The position numbers and the translations under genes are program-made. Under the pieces are notes generated by a model that did no database searches, had not been told where the DNA came from, and was given only the letters and a program-made list of their open reading frames with translations. Shown here in pieces: positions 34,934-46,880 of a stretch of DNA of 64,000 nt. How positions within the stretch are numbered: position 1 is the stretch's first letter; each line of letters opens with the position of its first letter. Source of the stretch: Strigops habroptila. Its lineage: Eukaryota > Chordata > Aves > Psittaciformes > Psittacidae. Location: assembly GCF_004027225.2 (NCBI RefSeq), contig NC_044282.2, positions 58,422,397 to 58,486,396 of the forward strand, read 5' to 3'.

Positions 34934-36075
34934 GTTGCAAGTACTTTAAATTAAAACTGAGTAATTATAGTAGTACTTTGTTTTGTACCTGACAAGTTTG
35001 CTTTGGCTTTGCTGGACAAAATATTAACCCCCCGGCTGGGTTTCTAGCTACTTAAGGATCCCTTCTCAAGACAGACTGAGAGGCAGCATTCTGGCAAAGT
35101 TCAGATGCTGGCTTACCCCATGAGCTTGTTTCCGTTTTTTTTTTTGTTTTAACTCTTGAAGGCTTAACTAGCTGAGCTGGTTTATCAAAAGCTTGTTTTT
35201 GGATCATAGCAAAAGTAAAGAGATGAGGAAAATGCAGCCTTCAGATAATGCCTGTTCATATTGCCTCTGACAGATCTTCAGAGATGGGCCTGAAGGGATG
35301 GGTAAGATCACCAAGAGCACTTATCTTCTCATTGTCACCATGGAAAACAGTGGTGGAGATAATAGTGGCAGTGAGGCCATCCTGTGAGGCAAAGACAACA
35401 GAATGAATGCTATAAATGAGATCAACATAATATGAGCAAGATGATCAACCTAGAGCAGAAGTGCCAAAGATGTTTATAGATGGAATATGGATGGCTTACA
35501 ACATGTAATTCCAAGCTGGAAAGCAGACCATGGCACTTTGACAGATGTGTCTGTGAGAAACAAAGTATCTCCAGTTCATGACTTAGGCTGTATACCAAAT
35601 TCAGGGCCCCTGCCCAACACAAAGGCAAAGACTTCTCATCAACAGGATTGAGCCCATGACGGATATGAACGGCAGGTCAGGTGTTGCTTCTGTCATAATC
35701 CAAAGAAAAGGAGATTTCAGACTCTGGTAAATTGTGAGGTTAGACTTTATTAACCTCATTTTCTTCTCACTTGCTGCTGGCCTGAATCAGTCACTAAAGT
35801 CATGTACACATAAGGCTGATAAGTCTGACAGGAGAATCAGGTATGAGATTTTAGCATTTGGAATATTAGGTGTATAGGGGATGTGGGGGCGAAGCAAGGT
35901 GATGTAAAGAGACACAGTGTGTTTATAGGAACTTACATCTTCCTCAGTGAATTTCCCTTGACAGTTTGCAGAAATACAGTGAGTCAGCTGTCATCATATA
36001 ATATATTAGTATAAAACAGTGTAAAAAGGGACAATATGCTTAGGCACTGATTAAAGAGAAAAGGGGAAAGGAAGA

Positions 36076-36108
36076 AAACCAACCAAACCAACAAAAAACC
36101 AACCAAAT
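36076..36108. repeat. (AACC)n-like repeat
   Basis: ACCAACCAAACC-type units on the plus strand. Degenerate simple repeat. Confidence 0.8.
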
Positions 36109-36829
36109 AAGCTCTTTGTTGGTGAAAGGGAATTGTGAGAAAGTTTGGAAATGTGCCTGCACTCAACTTCGGGAATTAGTTTTGAATTAGTTGGAAGTAT
36201 TTTCATTCAGACTGCAAACCAGCCCAAAGACCACCTGCTGTGAAATAAAGGAGCACAGACCAGTGGTTATTATAGCAATAGCCATAAGTTTATTGCTTAT
36301 TGGTACTAAACTTAAATCTTAGTAATTTTGAATTACTGAGTTAGCTTAGATTTATGGAGATGCAGGATCATTTAGAACTGCAGTCATTCCAGCAGGGTAT
36401 ATTATCTAAACCAATTTTCTTATAGTGATGCAATTGCAATACCATAGTTACGGTTGTATCAGTGTTTCCATTATAAACTCCTATTTTCAGGGGTTTGTAA
36501 TTTGACCATAAAAATTCACTCCTTGTTGAATCTTGGCATACAAGGTCTGAGATGAGCAACTTTTTCTTTTTCTTTCAAAATTGAAAAAATAAAAAATCTG
36601 ATCTGTTTAGCCATTTCTTATGTTCCAGCTGTGCAAACAACAAAAACAACAAAGCAGTAGTTGGCTGTTTAACATCCTTCACTGTCCGTTTACCATAACT
36701 TAGATGCGACCTTTTTTAGTCAATAGAAGATGGCAAATTGCTCCTCTGTTGTGACGGAGAGGAAAACAAATCATACATGTCACTGAAAACACTTGGGGGA
36801 AGTTTTGCACTTCTGTGTCGCTTTTCTAA

Positions 36830-37198
36830 TGCGCATGGCTGAAATTTCAAGTGTTCATAAAACAGTTAAGAACAACTTTTTAAGAACCTTTAGATGCAAA
36901 AAGAGCGCTTAAGTTTTGGAAAGTTAAGTGGTTCACATTATGGCATGGGCCTTATGAAAATACCTTCTCTGATTTGTTTTTGCTCTTTAAAAAATTTTGC
37001 TCAGAAACATTGTCAACCTCTTTCCTCTAAAGAATTCCCATGAATGTAATTGAGCTTAAATATTAATATTTACTTAAATTAGTTCAACATTGATTTGATT
37101 TGTTAATTTTCATTTAGACTTAATTATTAACATTTCATCATAAATCATTTATGCTGATATATTAGCTTACCCTGCTTATTTCAAATGTACCTTTCTAT
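36830..37198. promoter_or_regulatory. AT-rich enhancer-like block
   Basis: A repeat-free, strongly AT-rich block. Many ATTA/TAAT cores are concentrated at 37030-37160: TTGATTTGATTTGTTAATTTTC, CTTAATTATTAACATTTC and CATAAATCATTTATGCTGATA. The 36830-36930 part retains CpGs in GCGCATGG and GAGCGCTTAAG. The mixture is typical of vertebrate conserved noncoding elements bound by homeodomain factors. An AT-rich neutral stretch could look similar. Confidence 0.28.
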
Positions 37199-37210
37199 CC
37201 ACTAGAAGGC
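37199..37210 (+). promoter_or_regulatory. Weak CTCF-like motif (plus)
   Basis: CCACTAGAAGGC has one mismatch to the 11-bp CTCF core. Single-mismatch hits are expected several times per window by chance, so this alone means little. It is listed because it borders the AT-rich block and lies near the perfect core at 38994. Confidence 0.15.
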
Positions 37211-38993
37211 ATACCTTACATTCAGATTAACATATTTACAAACAGTGGAGTCTTATTCAGAACCATGTTTAAAAGTGCAGTTTTCCATCTGATCTTAAAA
37301 TAATGCAGATAAGGTCTGACATTTCAACCATCAGAAAATATACTAGTTTTGGCTTTAGCATTAAATGAAACTAGCAGTGATTATTTTGCCTCTGGCTGCT
37401 AATTATTACCGTATAGTACTTCAGAAATACTTAAAGCCATGGAGTGTATAAACCTACAGCAAAGTTCGCAGTCACAGTTGGATGAAGTACCTGGAAAGCA
37501 ATTGCTCTGTCAAAACCTTCTTTTAATCTCATGATGCATTTAGCTGAAGCTGAAATTCTGTAAAATCACCCCTATTCGAGCAGTTCTTTGAACTGTGAGA
37601 TGGACTTGTATTTTTGTTTATTTCTCCTGTGGTTAATAGGCCATTGAAATGGAAGTTTTGGGTTAACCTCAGAAAGGAGGCTTGAGGCATTGATCCTATG
37701 TTCAAGGAAGTCAATGACAAAATGCCTATTGACTGCAAAGAACTGAGATTAAACTAAATCACAGAAAAAAAACCAAAACAAAACGACAACAACAAACCAA
37801 ACCACACAGTGTATTATATTCCTAAAAATCTGAACCTTGGTATAATTTTGAAAGTGGAAATGATGTGATTCTACGCTAGCCACACATTTCACATGTATCT
37901 AAAGGAAAACATACAGTGATGTTTCTAATAAGAATTAGGAATGAGTGACAGCCATAAGATTTAAGGTACAAATCCCTGCCTGATTTATGCAAATAAGTAT
38001 TCATTAATGTAGAAAATAATGACAATTCTTTTTGTATTATTGAAATGAAATAATTTTTTATTTTTTCTTAAAGCCTCTTAAACTCCCTCTTATTTATTCC
38101 TGTGATTATAAAGAAAATTGGTAAAATGCTGAAGTTGCATAAGAAACTAGGGAAAATATCAGGATTTATTTGTGCTGGCATTGGTATCTTTAACCTTAAA
38201 CATTTAAAGTTATATGCTAGACAAATAATTTACATTTACAGTGCTTACAGTTTATTGCACACAGCCAGCATATCTCAAAACCAAGCTAAGATTTAAACCA
38301 AAATGGAAGTGTTACAAGGAAAACAATTTGCCTTGCATCCAGTCCTGAAAAGTGCTGGTTAATTGTGTGATGTTTTGAAAAAGCTAGTGGGCAGTGCCTC
38401 CACTTACTGACACATATGTTTTGTCTGTTAAAGGTGTGTGTATTTTCAATATGGTTACTCAAAACAAATTTTTCTGTAGACTTAACACAGGACTTTAGGC
38501 AACCCAATTTAGTAATCTTGGCCTAACACTAAACTGTTGAAATATCATGTTGCTATCATGAGGCTGTAAACTCTCCTGTGATTGTATTTATACTGGTGTC
38601 CTTGAGTCTAGGCAACCGGTCAGCTTTTGCCATGATATTCTTTTTCTGAAAATAGAAAAGATCAACACTGGGTAAGACCAGGGAACTATCAGCCTTGTTA
38701 GTTTATATATACCAAACCAAGGCATAGAAGAATTAAAAGCTGGCGGTCACTCTTCAGATGTGGAGAAATAATTTTACATCACATGCAGTTCTGTAGGAGA
38801 AAAATATAAAGCAGAAATTCAAAGCAGTAGGTTGGTCATTTTAGATACACCAACATCTTGACAAAGCAATTCAGGATTGCTTATCTCCTTTATTCTGGGT
38901 ATATTTTGATGACAAAATGAATGGAACTTCAACAGTGGACTTTGCTCACACTCTGTTATATGACATCTCCATGGAAACCAGGAGCAATTGCCT
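37211..38993. other. Unique noncoding stretch
   Basis: Holds an A/C-rich simple repeat at 37764-37806 and an octamer ATGCAAAT at 37987-37994. No gene or transposon was recognised. Confidence 0.5.
37764..37806. repeat. A/C-rich low-complexity tract
   Basis: Runs of A with scattered C (ACCAAAACAAAAC, then ACAACAAACC). Simple low-complexity sequence. Confidence 0.8.
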
Positions 38994-39004
38994 CCAGCAG
39001 GTGG
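38994..39004 (+). promoter_or_regulatory. Predicted CTCF-type motif (plus)
   Basis: CCAGCAGGTGG is a perfect match to the CTCF core CCASYAGRKGG. The bases after it (AACTGG) do not continue the consensus. It points away from the minus-strand motif at 28691. Chance cannot be excluded. Confidence 0.35.
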
Positions 39005-40239
39005 AACTGGCCTGCACTATCCTAAGTCCATATAAAAAGCATTGAATATTTAAGACTTCATGGGGTTTCTCCATGCTCTCTCTGATGGCAATGTGGCAGA
39101 AATGAATGACTCAAAAACAGAACCAATAAAAAAGAGCCTTTAAAACATGGTAATTTCAATTTCTTCACAATTTTTTTTCCCAATTCTGGTACAAGATGAG
39201 AGAGAAATAGAAGACATTTTCACAAGACAAAATAGAACAAAATAGTCACTATTTTGGATCAGGTCAAAAAATATGTTTGTTTTCATAATTTTAAAACATT
39301 TTGTTTCAGAACCAGGTTTTTTTACACGCTCTTAAGTGGCAAATTAACTCACAGTTTGGAATGCTCTTGAACTAGAAGAATCCTTGGAAAATATACTTTC
39401 TCATACAATGAAAGATTTGTTTCTGAAAAACTGGCATATTCTAAAATTCCACTGAGGGGAAAAAAATAAAAATGTTTTACTGTATAATTCCTAAACAGTA
39501 TCACTAGAAACATCCTGGGGTATATCCTTCATGTTGCTTGTACCTAGTTTTGGTTTTGCCATTGTCAATGAGAGGACACTGCTTTTTTGAAAGTTCATTT
39601 GGCTATTTTTTTCAGACATTCCATCTTCATTTCTAAAATTGCCTGCTGCTCCTTTCCACATGGTAGATACATTCACACATGCTTCTTGTTTCCTCAGAAA
39701 AACAGGAAAGTGAATTCTTGTGGGATCTCACCTTGTAGATATGATGTCTTTTATTCTTGCTTTCCACTTTGGACAAGAGCAATGGTTTATATTTTATTTT
39801 ATTTCCTTTTAGTGCTCCCGTGGTTAAAGTCATTACTCTGAATTATGATCTGGGTTAGAAAAGGGTATGAGAACATTGGCAAAGACAACCATGTTTATCA
39901 ATTAGAGAGCTGGTAAACTTCTAGTGCTTATTTCACGACAAATAAAAGATTACATTGATTAAGTAGAAAAATAAGACATCCTCACAAGGAAAGGCATGGA
40001 TTTACATTAAGGAATGAATCTCTGTTAGTAAATAAAATGGGCCATGGACCTTTCACTGGGGGAAAGGCATTTTGGAGTGCTAGTTGGCACCAGCCAAAGC
40101 AGTGTTGAGGACCCTGCTAACAAATGGTGGGAAGACTGGGACCCAGCTCAAGTCTGAGCTTGTTTGTTCATTTGTAGAGATGCTGTAAGGGAAATTTGGT
40201 TCTATCATTTTCTCAGTTTTTTGTATTTTAGAAAGAAAT
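39005..40239. other. Unique noncoding stretch
   Basis: Nothing recognised. Frames up to 84 codons overlap on both strands at 39491-39841. Confidence 0.5.
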
Positions 40240-40387
40240 ATAACCTTAGGTAATGCACTTCACCTCCTTATGCCTGTTTCCCCATTTGTTAATGGGCATA
40301 AAAATACTGACCTCCTTTGCAAAGATCCTTGAGATCTGCTGATGAAAAATGCTATATGTCAGCAAAGATTTTTTTTATCAACATTAT
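40240..40387 (+). mobile_element. MIR/CORE-SINE fragment
   Basis: The order matches the MIR 3' half in sense orientation. CACTTCACCTCCTTATGCC comes first, then TGTTTCCCCATTTGTTAATGGG, then ATAAAAATACTGACCTCC. It ends with GATCCTTGAGATCTGCTGATG, AAAAATGCTATATGTCAGC and a decayed TTATTATT-like tail. The TTGAGATCTGCTGATGAAAA box is typical of this SINE family in sauropsids. The tRNA-like head is missing. This is an amniote-age fossil. Confidence 0.85.
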
Positions 40388-43300
40388 GGACATCATAATT
40401 TCAAAGAAGAATGAATGCCATTGGCACCAGTCACTATAATGTGCAAGTATTTGTGTGATTAGGGCCAATAAAGTTGGAACAACTCTGGTTCTTCCAGCCA
40501 AAAATGTGGCTTGCTGGCAAGTAGAAAACTAGCTGGACCTCTGCCAGATACTGTATGCACAGCTGTATAGACTATGTGTCATTGTTGTTCCATCTGCAAA
40601 ATGGACCCAGAAATCCAGTACTTCATGACTGGACTGAGGCTGAAAGAAAATTTATTAGGAAGGAAAAAAAAAAAAAGGAATGACCTGTATCTTGGAACAA
40701 GAACTTTAATATTCTTTTTGTCAGATTATCTTCATTCCTTTTCATTTATACGAACCCACTAAAGTACAAACTACTAACATTAGTTTATTTATCACTATAG
40801 GGATCAGAAACCCTTGTTCTGATCCAGAACTCTACTTAGAAATGGATGAAAAATGCCCCAAAGACAGAATCAGCTAGACTCTTCAGTCATGTAAGGATCT
40901 GGGACAAAGCACTCTCAGGGAGTGATACGTCCAGACTAATATATTTCTTAGATAACTATTTTAGGAAAGCAACAAATATTTCTGCAAATGTTTTATCTTT
41001 CTCTCTATTCCTGCTAACTAAAGAAGGTGTCTTAATGACCATGGACACAGAGACGGACTCTTCCAGCATTTCCCCCTTCACCTGGTGAGACCTAGCATCT
41101 AGAGATAAAAATCCTGTAAAAATCATGCTGAAGGAAAGTTTAGAGAGGTTGGAGGAAATGGAAATACACAATTACAGAAAATGAGGTGAGAGTAACACAG
41201 TTTCAAGACAAACAGCTTGGGTTTTCTTGGTCAGTTTTGCAGAAAGAGACTGGCAGAAGAAAGATAACTCTGGGAAGCTGCTCTGCAATATGACTGAAGA
41301 GGGTAATAAATAAGACCTAAATTCATTTAGATGATGGTTTAGAAGGCAGGTCTGAAGTTCCAATATAGAACACTAGAAAATTAACTTCTTTGTGAAACCA
41401 AGTGTGATATATCTTTACACTGGTCAGATGTATTAATAACATGTTACAGCTTGTTTATTATTATTCTTTGAATAAAGATCTCAATTTGGAGTGCTAAGTA
41501 CCCCAGAAATTTGAATTACAGAAAGATCAAAACTTCCCCATAGCTGTAATTTGGCAGAGTAAGTTTAGGTTTTTTCAAGAGGAGACACATATCAACCTTC
41601 AAAAATCTTCAACTCTGATGATTAGCTTTCTCCTTTGTTCATCTGCTCTGTTCAGAAAGTGGTGGAAGCACTCCTGTATAAAAACAGAAAACACTTGTAT
41701 TAAGAGGGAACACAGCCTAGAAAATACAGTATAAGAAATGGACATCTTATCTACCCCAATCTCTTAAAAACAGTTCAACTCAGTGATCTTCTGCTCATAC
41801 ACCATGATATGCTTCCCAACCCATTTTTGTAAGAAATCCTCTCCTTTTTTGTACTGGATCTCAAGGACAGATCTTTAATCTTCACATTTTTTCAGAAGAA
41901 TATTAAAATTTATAGTTAAGATTTTGAAGACTGTAGTTTTGAATAAATGCTGAGATCACATATTATTCTTAGTGGCTGCAAGGATAGGCCAGCACTGGGA
42001 GTCTTGAAGTGTTATGACCAGGTAACCTTGCCTTGTTTAAATTGTTGTCTACATCAAGCGTAATCAAATAGACCAAAAGGCAAAACTAATGATGACACTA
42101 CAAATGGAAACTGGAGTTACTATTTTGAGTAACTTCTCTCTTCGAGTTAATAAATAAAGAAAATCTGCTTGTCTTCTGGGGCAAATTTCATCTCAGTCCA
42201 TTTCACCAGTTTACATCTTTTTTCTTTCAGTGTACTTCTATCCATAACTATAAATTAAATTTTCTTTCAAAGACCTGTCAATATTATGACTTAGTTCACT
42301 ATTTTCCCCTAATTCAATGATGTCCTGCCAATCTAAGCTGAAACATTTATCTACTAAAACCAATATGTATGTCCCTGTTTGGGTTTTTTTGCCTTTGCTG
42401 AAATCAATATCCAACCAAATGCACTGCAGTCCCTCAGTCTGAGATTCACTTCACTCTGATTCTGTTTTTTCAACCACAAATTTAGATTCAGAATTCCCTG
42501 CCCAGTAGGAGAGGGAGGAAAGATGCGTGCTGGTCATTTACATATTTTAACAGACGGAGCTGCTTTTACTGTGCAGCTGTCAATGCAGAAGAAATATTCT
42601 TTGGGGTAAAGCACTAAGCTAGGCAAAAAATGTCTGTGAAGATTTCCATCTCTTCAACTCCTGCTTTTCCACCAATGGGGACAGAAGATATTGTCTTGTT
42701 ATAAGATAATCTACCCTCTTGTAGTCAAAAGGACAGATATCCCTGGTGGCTTCTGGAAAGCTCAGCTCTCCCAGACACTAAAATCCTTTCTATTTTCATA
42801 CTCCAAGAATAGATGAGTATGCTTTGCAGCTGCTTGGATTTTGCTAATCAAACAGATTGGATTAAATTTTAGACCCATAAAGTAGAAAGTTTCTAGCTCA
42901 ATGGTCAGTGATGGCATCTGCTGCTGCAAAATGCAAAGTATTCTTTCTGGGAGAAATCAAGGTTTAGGATCACATTAAATTCTGCTTCATTTCAAAGCCA
43001 GGCAATTCCTCTATTATTATAAACAATAATAGAGAGTGATAAAAATCTGAACAGAAATGATAAATTTGTTACTGAAGATGGTAGAAAGGTAGGATTAATC
43101 TACATATTTTTAATCCACTAAAAATCAGGTATACAGGAATGTATTACCTAATTTAAAACACTTAATATTGGAGGCCTAAAAGTTATGCTGAATATGTTGG
43201 CTGTTTCTTTAGTTAATAGGAAAAAAAAACGCCATGTTGAGAGAGTTATTCATCACACCATAATACCTAATGTCTAATGCAGAATATTCCCCTGGACCCA

Positions 43301-44523
43301 CCCCATTTTATTAAAGATGAGGAAGTAACGATGGTTAGCTTAAAATGAGCACACAGGTATTAGAAGGCTAAACATGGATGTGAACATTCAAGCTTGGATG
43401 GTTCTACTGAGCTGAAGTGACAACAATTCTTCCAGTCTTTTGGTAATCGTGCTTAAACATCTCTGGTTTTCAGAGAGCTTCCTTAAATTTATGTTTTCAA
43501 GTTTCAGCTTCTAAGCACAGGGATTTGATATGCCTCTGTTTACTCACTGTTTACATACTGAAACTGTGTCCAGAATTGCTGTCAGGATGAAGATAGTTCC
43601 TGGATCAAAGGCAGTGGCACCAAAAGATTGATGGAAGAAACTGGAATACAAGACGCAGAGCAAAAGTAATAATATTTTATATGTGATGGACTGCAGGGAG
43701 ATATCTAGAAGTCATCTCTACATCCAGTCTTTCACTTTGACCACTGCTGTCACGCAGGTGACCCAGAGCCTATTTATCAATCTAGGAAGTTTAATTTAGC
43801 ACTTATTTCATTCCTACTGATAAATTTGCAGAGCTATATTTTCTACCATGCTTATTGCTAGAGCATAACCCAGGTTTTTCACATGATTCACTCCTCAATG
43901 CAAAATGCCATGTCTTCTTTTTTTTTTTTCTTTTTCCTTCATTAATTTGTGTTTGTGAGTTGTGCTCAACAATACTGCCCACATATTTAAAAAGTGGCAA
44001 CATAAGGAGTTATTTGCAAGAAGTCTTGAAGTACCATCAAGGACACCTGCTTGCAGGATTGTATTAAATTGAGATCAGCCAACATTACAGCGTATTTCAG
44101 CATCAGAATCAGCCAAAAATATGTCCCTAACAGTACTATTTTCATTATTCAGACCTTCACCCAAAATCTGTGTAACTGACTCTTAAATTAATTTTCACAC
44201 TTGCCTGTCTCTATAACTAGCTTCAGCAGTGTGCTGTATATTTTAACTACAAGAAAATATTGCAGGTAGAATAGTTCTCCCTGAAGTCACTAGCATCCTC
44301 CTTAAATTCAATCCACGGTCTCTCAGTCCCATGCTTGCAGTGGGGGGTACCTGTCATCTTTTTCATCGCAGCAAGCTGTGCCCTAGATTCTGCACCCCCT
44401 CCCCTTCCCACCATCCAGGTACGTGTGAGTGTATGTTCTTTTCCCACTGAATTTTTTATTCGATAAATAAATAAAATTTTCCTGAAGTTGCTGAGGTCTC
44501 AAAGGTGCAGGAAGTTGTAATAT
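40388..44523. other. Unique noncoding stretch
   Basis: About 4 kb with a 9-bp-stem inverted repeat at 40801-40825 and a short A-run at about 40663-40676. No gene, RNA or transposon was recognised. Frames are 80 codons or shorter. Confidence 0.5.
40801..40825. repeat. Perfect 9-bp inverted repeat (hairpin)
   Basis: GGATCAGAA, a 7-nt loop, then TTCTGATCC. The stem is exact. It has no U-run and no gene upstream, so it is not a terminator, and it is too short for a pre-miRNA. Confidence 0.8.
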
Positions 44524-44603
44524 AAAAAAAAAAAAAAAAACAAAATAAAAAAAAAAAAGAAAAGAAAGAAAAAAAAAAGAGAAAAAAGGGGAAAAAAAAA
44601 GAG
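44524..44603. repeat. A-rich tract with 57-nt homopurine run
   Basis: A poly(A) stretch with two interruptions leads into an uninterrupted A/G run at 44547-44603, made of AAAG, AAAAAAGA and GGGGAAAA units. Such purine mirror-like tracts can form triplex DNA and vary in length. An insertion with a poly(A) tail is possible, but the sequence upstream matches no repeat that I recognise. Confidence 0.9.
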
Positions 44604-45759
44604 TTCAAAGACAGCCAAGCAAGGTAGAAAGAAAAAGATAAGTTCAGTGGGACATTACAGGAAATTTGAGCTGTTCTAGACTAACAACAGCAGAAGGGAT
44701 GGGAAATAAATACCCAAATAAGTATCATATTGATTTTACACATTTGGGCCAGAGTTGTGTGGGTTTGTTGCAGAATGAGCACCAAAATGCTTAGGGAGTT
44801 CAGCAAACTTTCAGTGGTAGAGAAATACAGATTTTCCAGGAAAGCAATAATTAGTGATACCATAATGAAAGTTATCACTGTGTTCCCAAGAAGACGCAGT
44901 TGTACTGGACTTTTTTTCCTCTTAGGTGATGTGTAGACTAGGATTTACCAATATACTAGGTATAATATACAGGTTAACATTAGCTTTTCCCAAAATCAGG
45001 CTAAATCTCAGAGATTTCTGGTACTTTGCCCATCCTTTGTCTAGTCCCATATGTTGAAACTATTGCATAATGACCTTATTACTTTGGACATCATATTAAA
45101 ACTTTTTGGACTCTATCTCAAATCTGGTACGAATCTGTTGGTATGTACAGCTCTAGTGTTTTTATCACAGCAGCCACTTAGATGTCTTAGTGGTAGAGAA
45201 AAATAATTTTTAGATTGTTGTCAAGATATCATTTTCATCATGAAGCTTCAAGTTTGATCTAAATAAAAGACAACAAACAAAACCAAAAACATTTCATCCA
45301 TAACCTGCTTTGAGCAGCCTTTCCTCTCCAACATTCTGTCTGCAGCACAGACCCCAGCTTTCTACACAAAATTCTTGTTCATTGAAGGGCAAATATTCCA
45401 TCACAAACCTTTTGGTTTTGGTGAGGGAGCAGCAGAGGACAAGTTCCCACTCCGGTAATCTGGGAATCACAGCATAGATTTTCTGAAATATCAGAATGTC
45501 ACATACATTTAAATTTGCAGTTTTATCCAAGAACAGTACTACTGATCAAATACTTTTTGTTCTGTCTCTAGACTGATAAAAAAATCAACATATTTGTTGA
45601 TGTGTTTTTGATTGTGGGCCAAAAGTAAGCATTTGAAATTGTTTGTGAAATGTCTCAAACTGATGTTGGTAGGCAACCAGTGTCAAGGAGCTTCTTGAGG
45701 TTTGTTTTGGGTCTCTGAAGCATTCCAGTAATAGAATATTACCTAAATTAATTTGTAAG

Positions 45760-45794
45760 TTTTTTTGGTTTTGTTTTGTTGTTTTTTTTTTTTC
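45760..45794. repeat. T/G-rich low-complexity tract
   Basis: TTTTTTTGG, TTTTG units and a terminal T12 run. Simple sequence. Confidence 0.85.
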
Positions 45795-46505
45795 ATAAAC
45801 AGCTTAAAATAGAAATTGTTTTCTCTGAGTTAATTTATAAATAATTTTCTTGGACAGGAGACTTGTTCAAGATGGACAAGACCTCCACCTTGCCAATCTT
45901 TAATCACAGTCCTCTGAAAGCTGTGCCTGGGTAGAAATCTTTTAGTGGAGTTTCTTCTATCTTCCTTATGATGTCAAATGCAGGCAGCTTGGTGAACCCC
46001 TGCAACATAGTTCAGAAGGATGGTTTAAAGTTTGTGATTTACAATGGCCCAATTCAGCAGATGTGGCTTCTTTTATTCACCTGTTTGTAGCTTTAGGTAC
46101 TACATGTCACTTCATGGGTTTCTTCTCATGCTGATTTCTTGATTTAAATGGTAAGGTCCTTGGGATACAAGCTTTTTAGACGATGATGAATACAGTGGAA
46201 CTTCAGTTCATGTCCTATAGATGTTTTCATAGCATGAATAACAAGTGATAGCAGGCTGATGATGTACAAAGTTTACCCCAGACTTCTGCAAAAGAGGAAT
46301 TTCACTGCTGGAAAAAAACTATGTTAAAGTCAAAGGAACCTCTGTAACCTGAAGCCACTACCACACTTCCAGTTCACACTAAATTATCTTTTCCGCACTC
46401 CAAATGACAATTTCTAGGTGAGATTTCAAAGGCCATTGCCTTTGCCAGATATTTAATTTTTTTGAATGATTCTTTTGCATCTATCTTAATTCTACTCAAC
46501 TTATC

Positions 46506-46570
46506 AGGGAATAGAAAAGAAAGAAAGAGAAAAAAAGAGACAGAGAAAGAAGTTTAAAAAAAAAAAAGAC
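46506..46570. repeat. GA-rich low-complexity tract
   Basis: A purine-rich block of GAAA and GAGA units with a few pyrimidine breaks, ending in a run of A. It ends about 110 bp before the enhancer-like block at 46680. Confidence 0.85.
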
Positions 46571-46679
46571 AAACAAACCCATCAAAATGATAATTGCTAA
46601 GTTATCATTTGCTTGCTCTTTTCAAGTCTAGCTGCTGTGGCAACTCCTCTCTCGTCTTCCACTCTGCCTTAGCTCCCAA

Positions 46680-46880
46680 ATGATATCAATTATCCACAAA
46701 TCTCCCAGGGCCTGCGCCATCTGAATAACAATTCATTAACCTTCACTTTCCTCCTGCTGATTAACTTGCCCCCACCACCTCCCTGATGTAGGAGACAGCG
46801 TGTCGGAAATTCAGCCAAACTTTTTAATTATGCAAATAATACCATACCCGGAGATAATTATTTAGCCCAGGACTCAGGCT
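46680..46880. promoter_or_regulatory. Enhancer-like block with octamer and homeodomain sites
   Basis: A repeat-free block rich in recognisable binding words. These include TATCAATTATCC (46684), TGCGCCATCTG (46713, an E-box CAGATGGC on the minus strand), CAATTCATTAACC (46729), GATTAAC (46759), TTTTTAATTATGCAAAT (46821-46837, homeodomain core overlapping an octamer) and GATAATTATTTAG (46852). CpGs survive at GTGTCGG, CCCGG and GCGCC. This density and CpG retention in a CpG-poor window make it the best single candidate for a conserved developmental enhancer. Orthology is untested. Confidence 0.4.

Larger units (their letters stand above)
32911..36829. other. Unique noncoding stretch with small simple repeats
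   Basis: No gene. Contains the 15-bp minisatellite at 33845-33893 and (CAA)n- and (AACC)n-rich bits at 34904-34933 and 36076-36108. Frames are 94 codons or shorter. Confidence 0.55.
44604..46679. other. Unique noncoding stretch
   Basis: Contains a T/G-rich tract (45760-45794) and a GA-rich tract (46506-46570). No gene or transposon was recognised. Confidence 0.5.
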
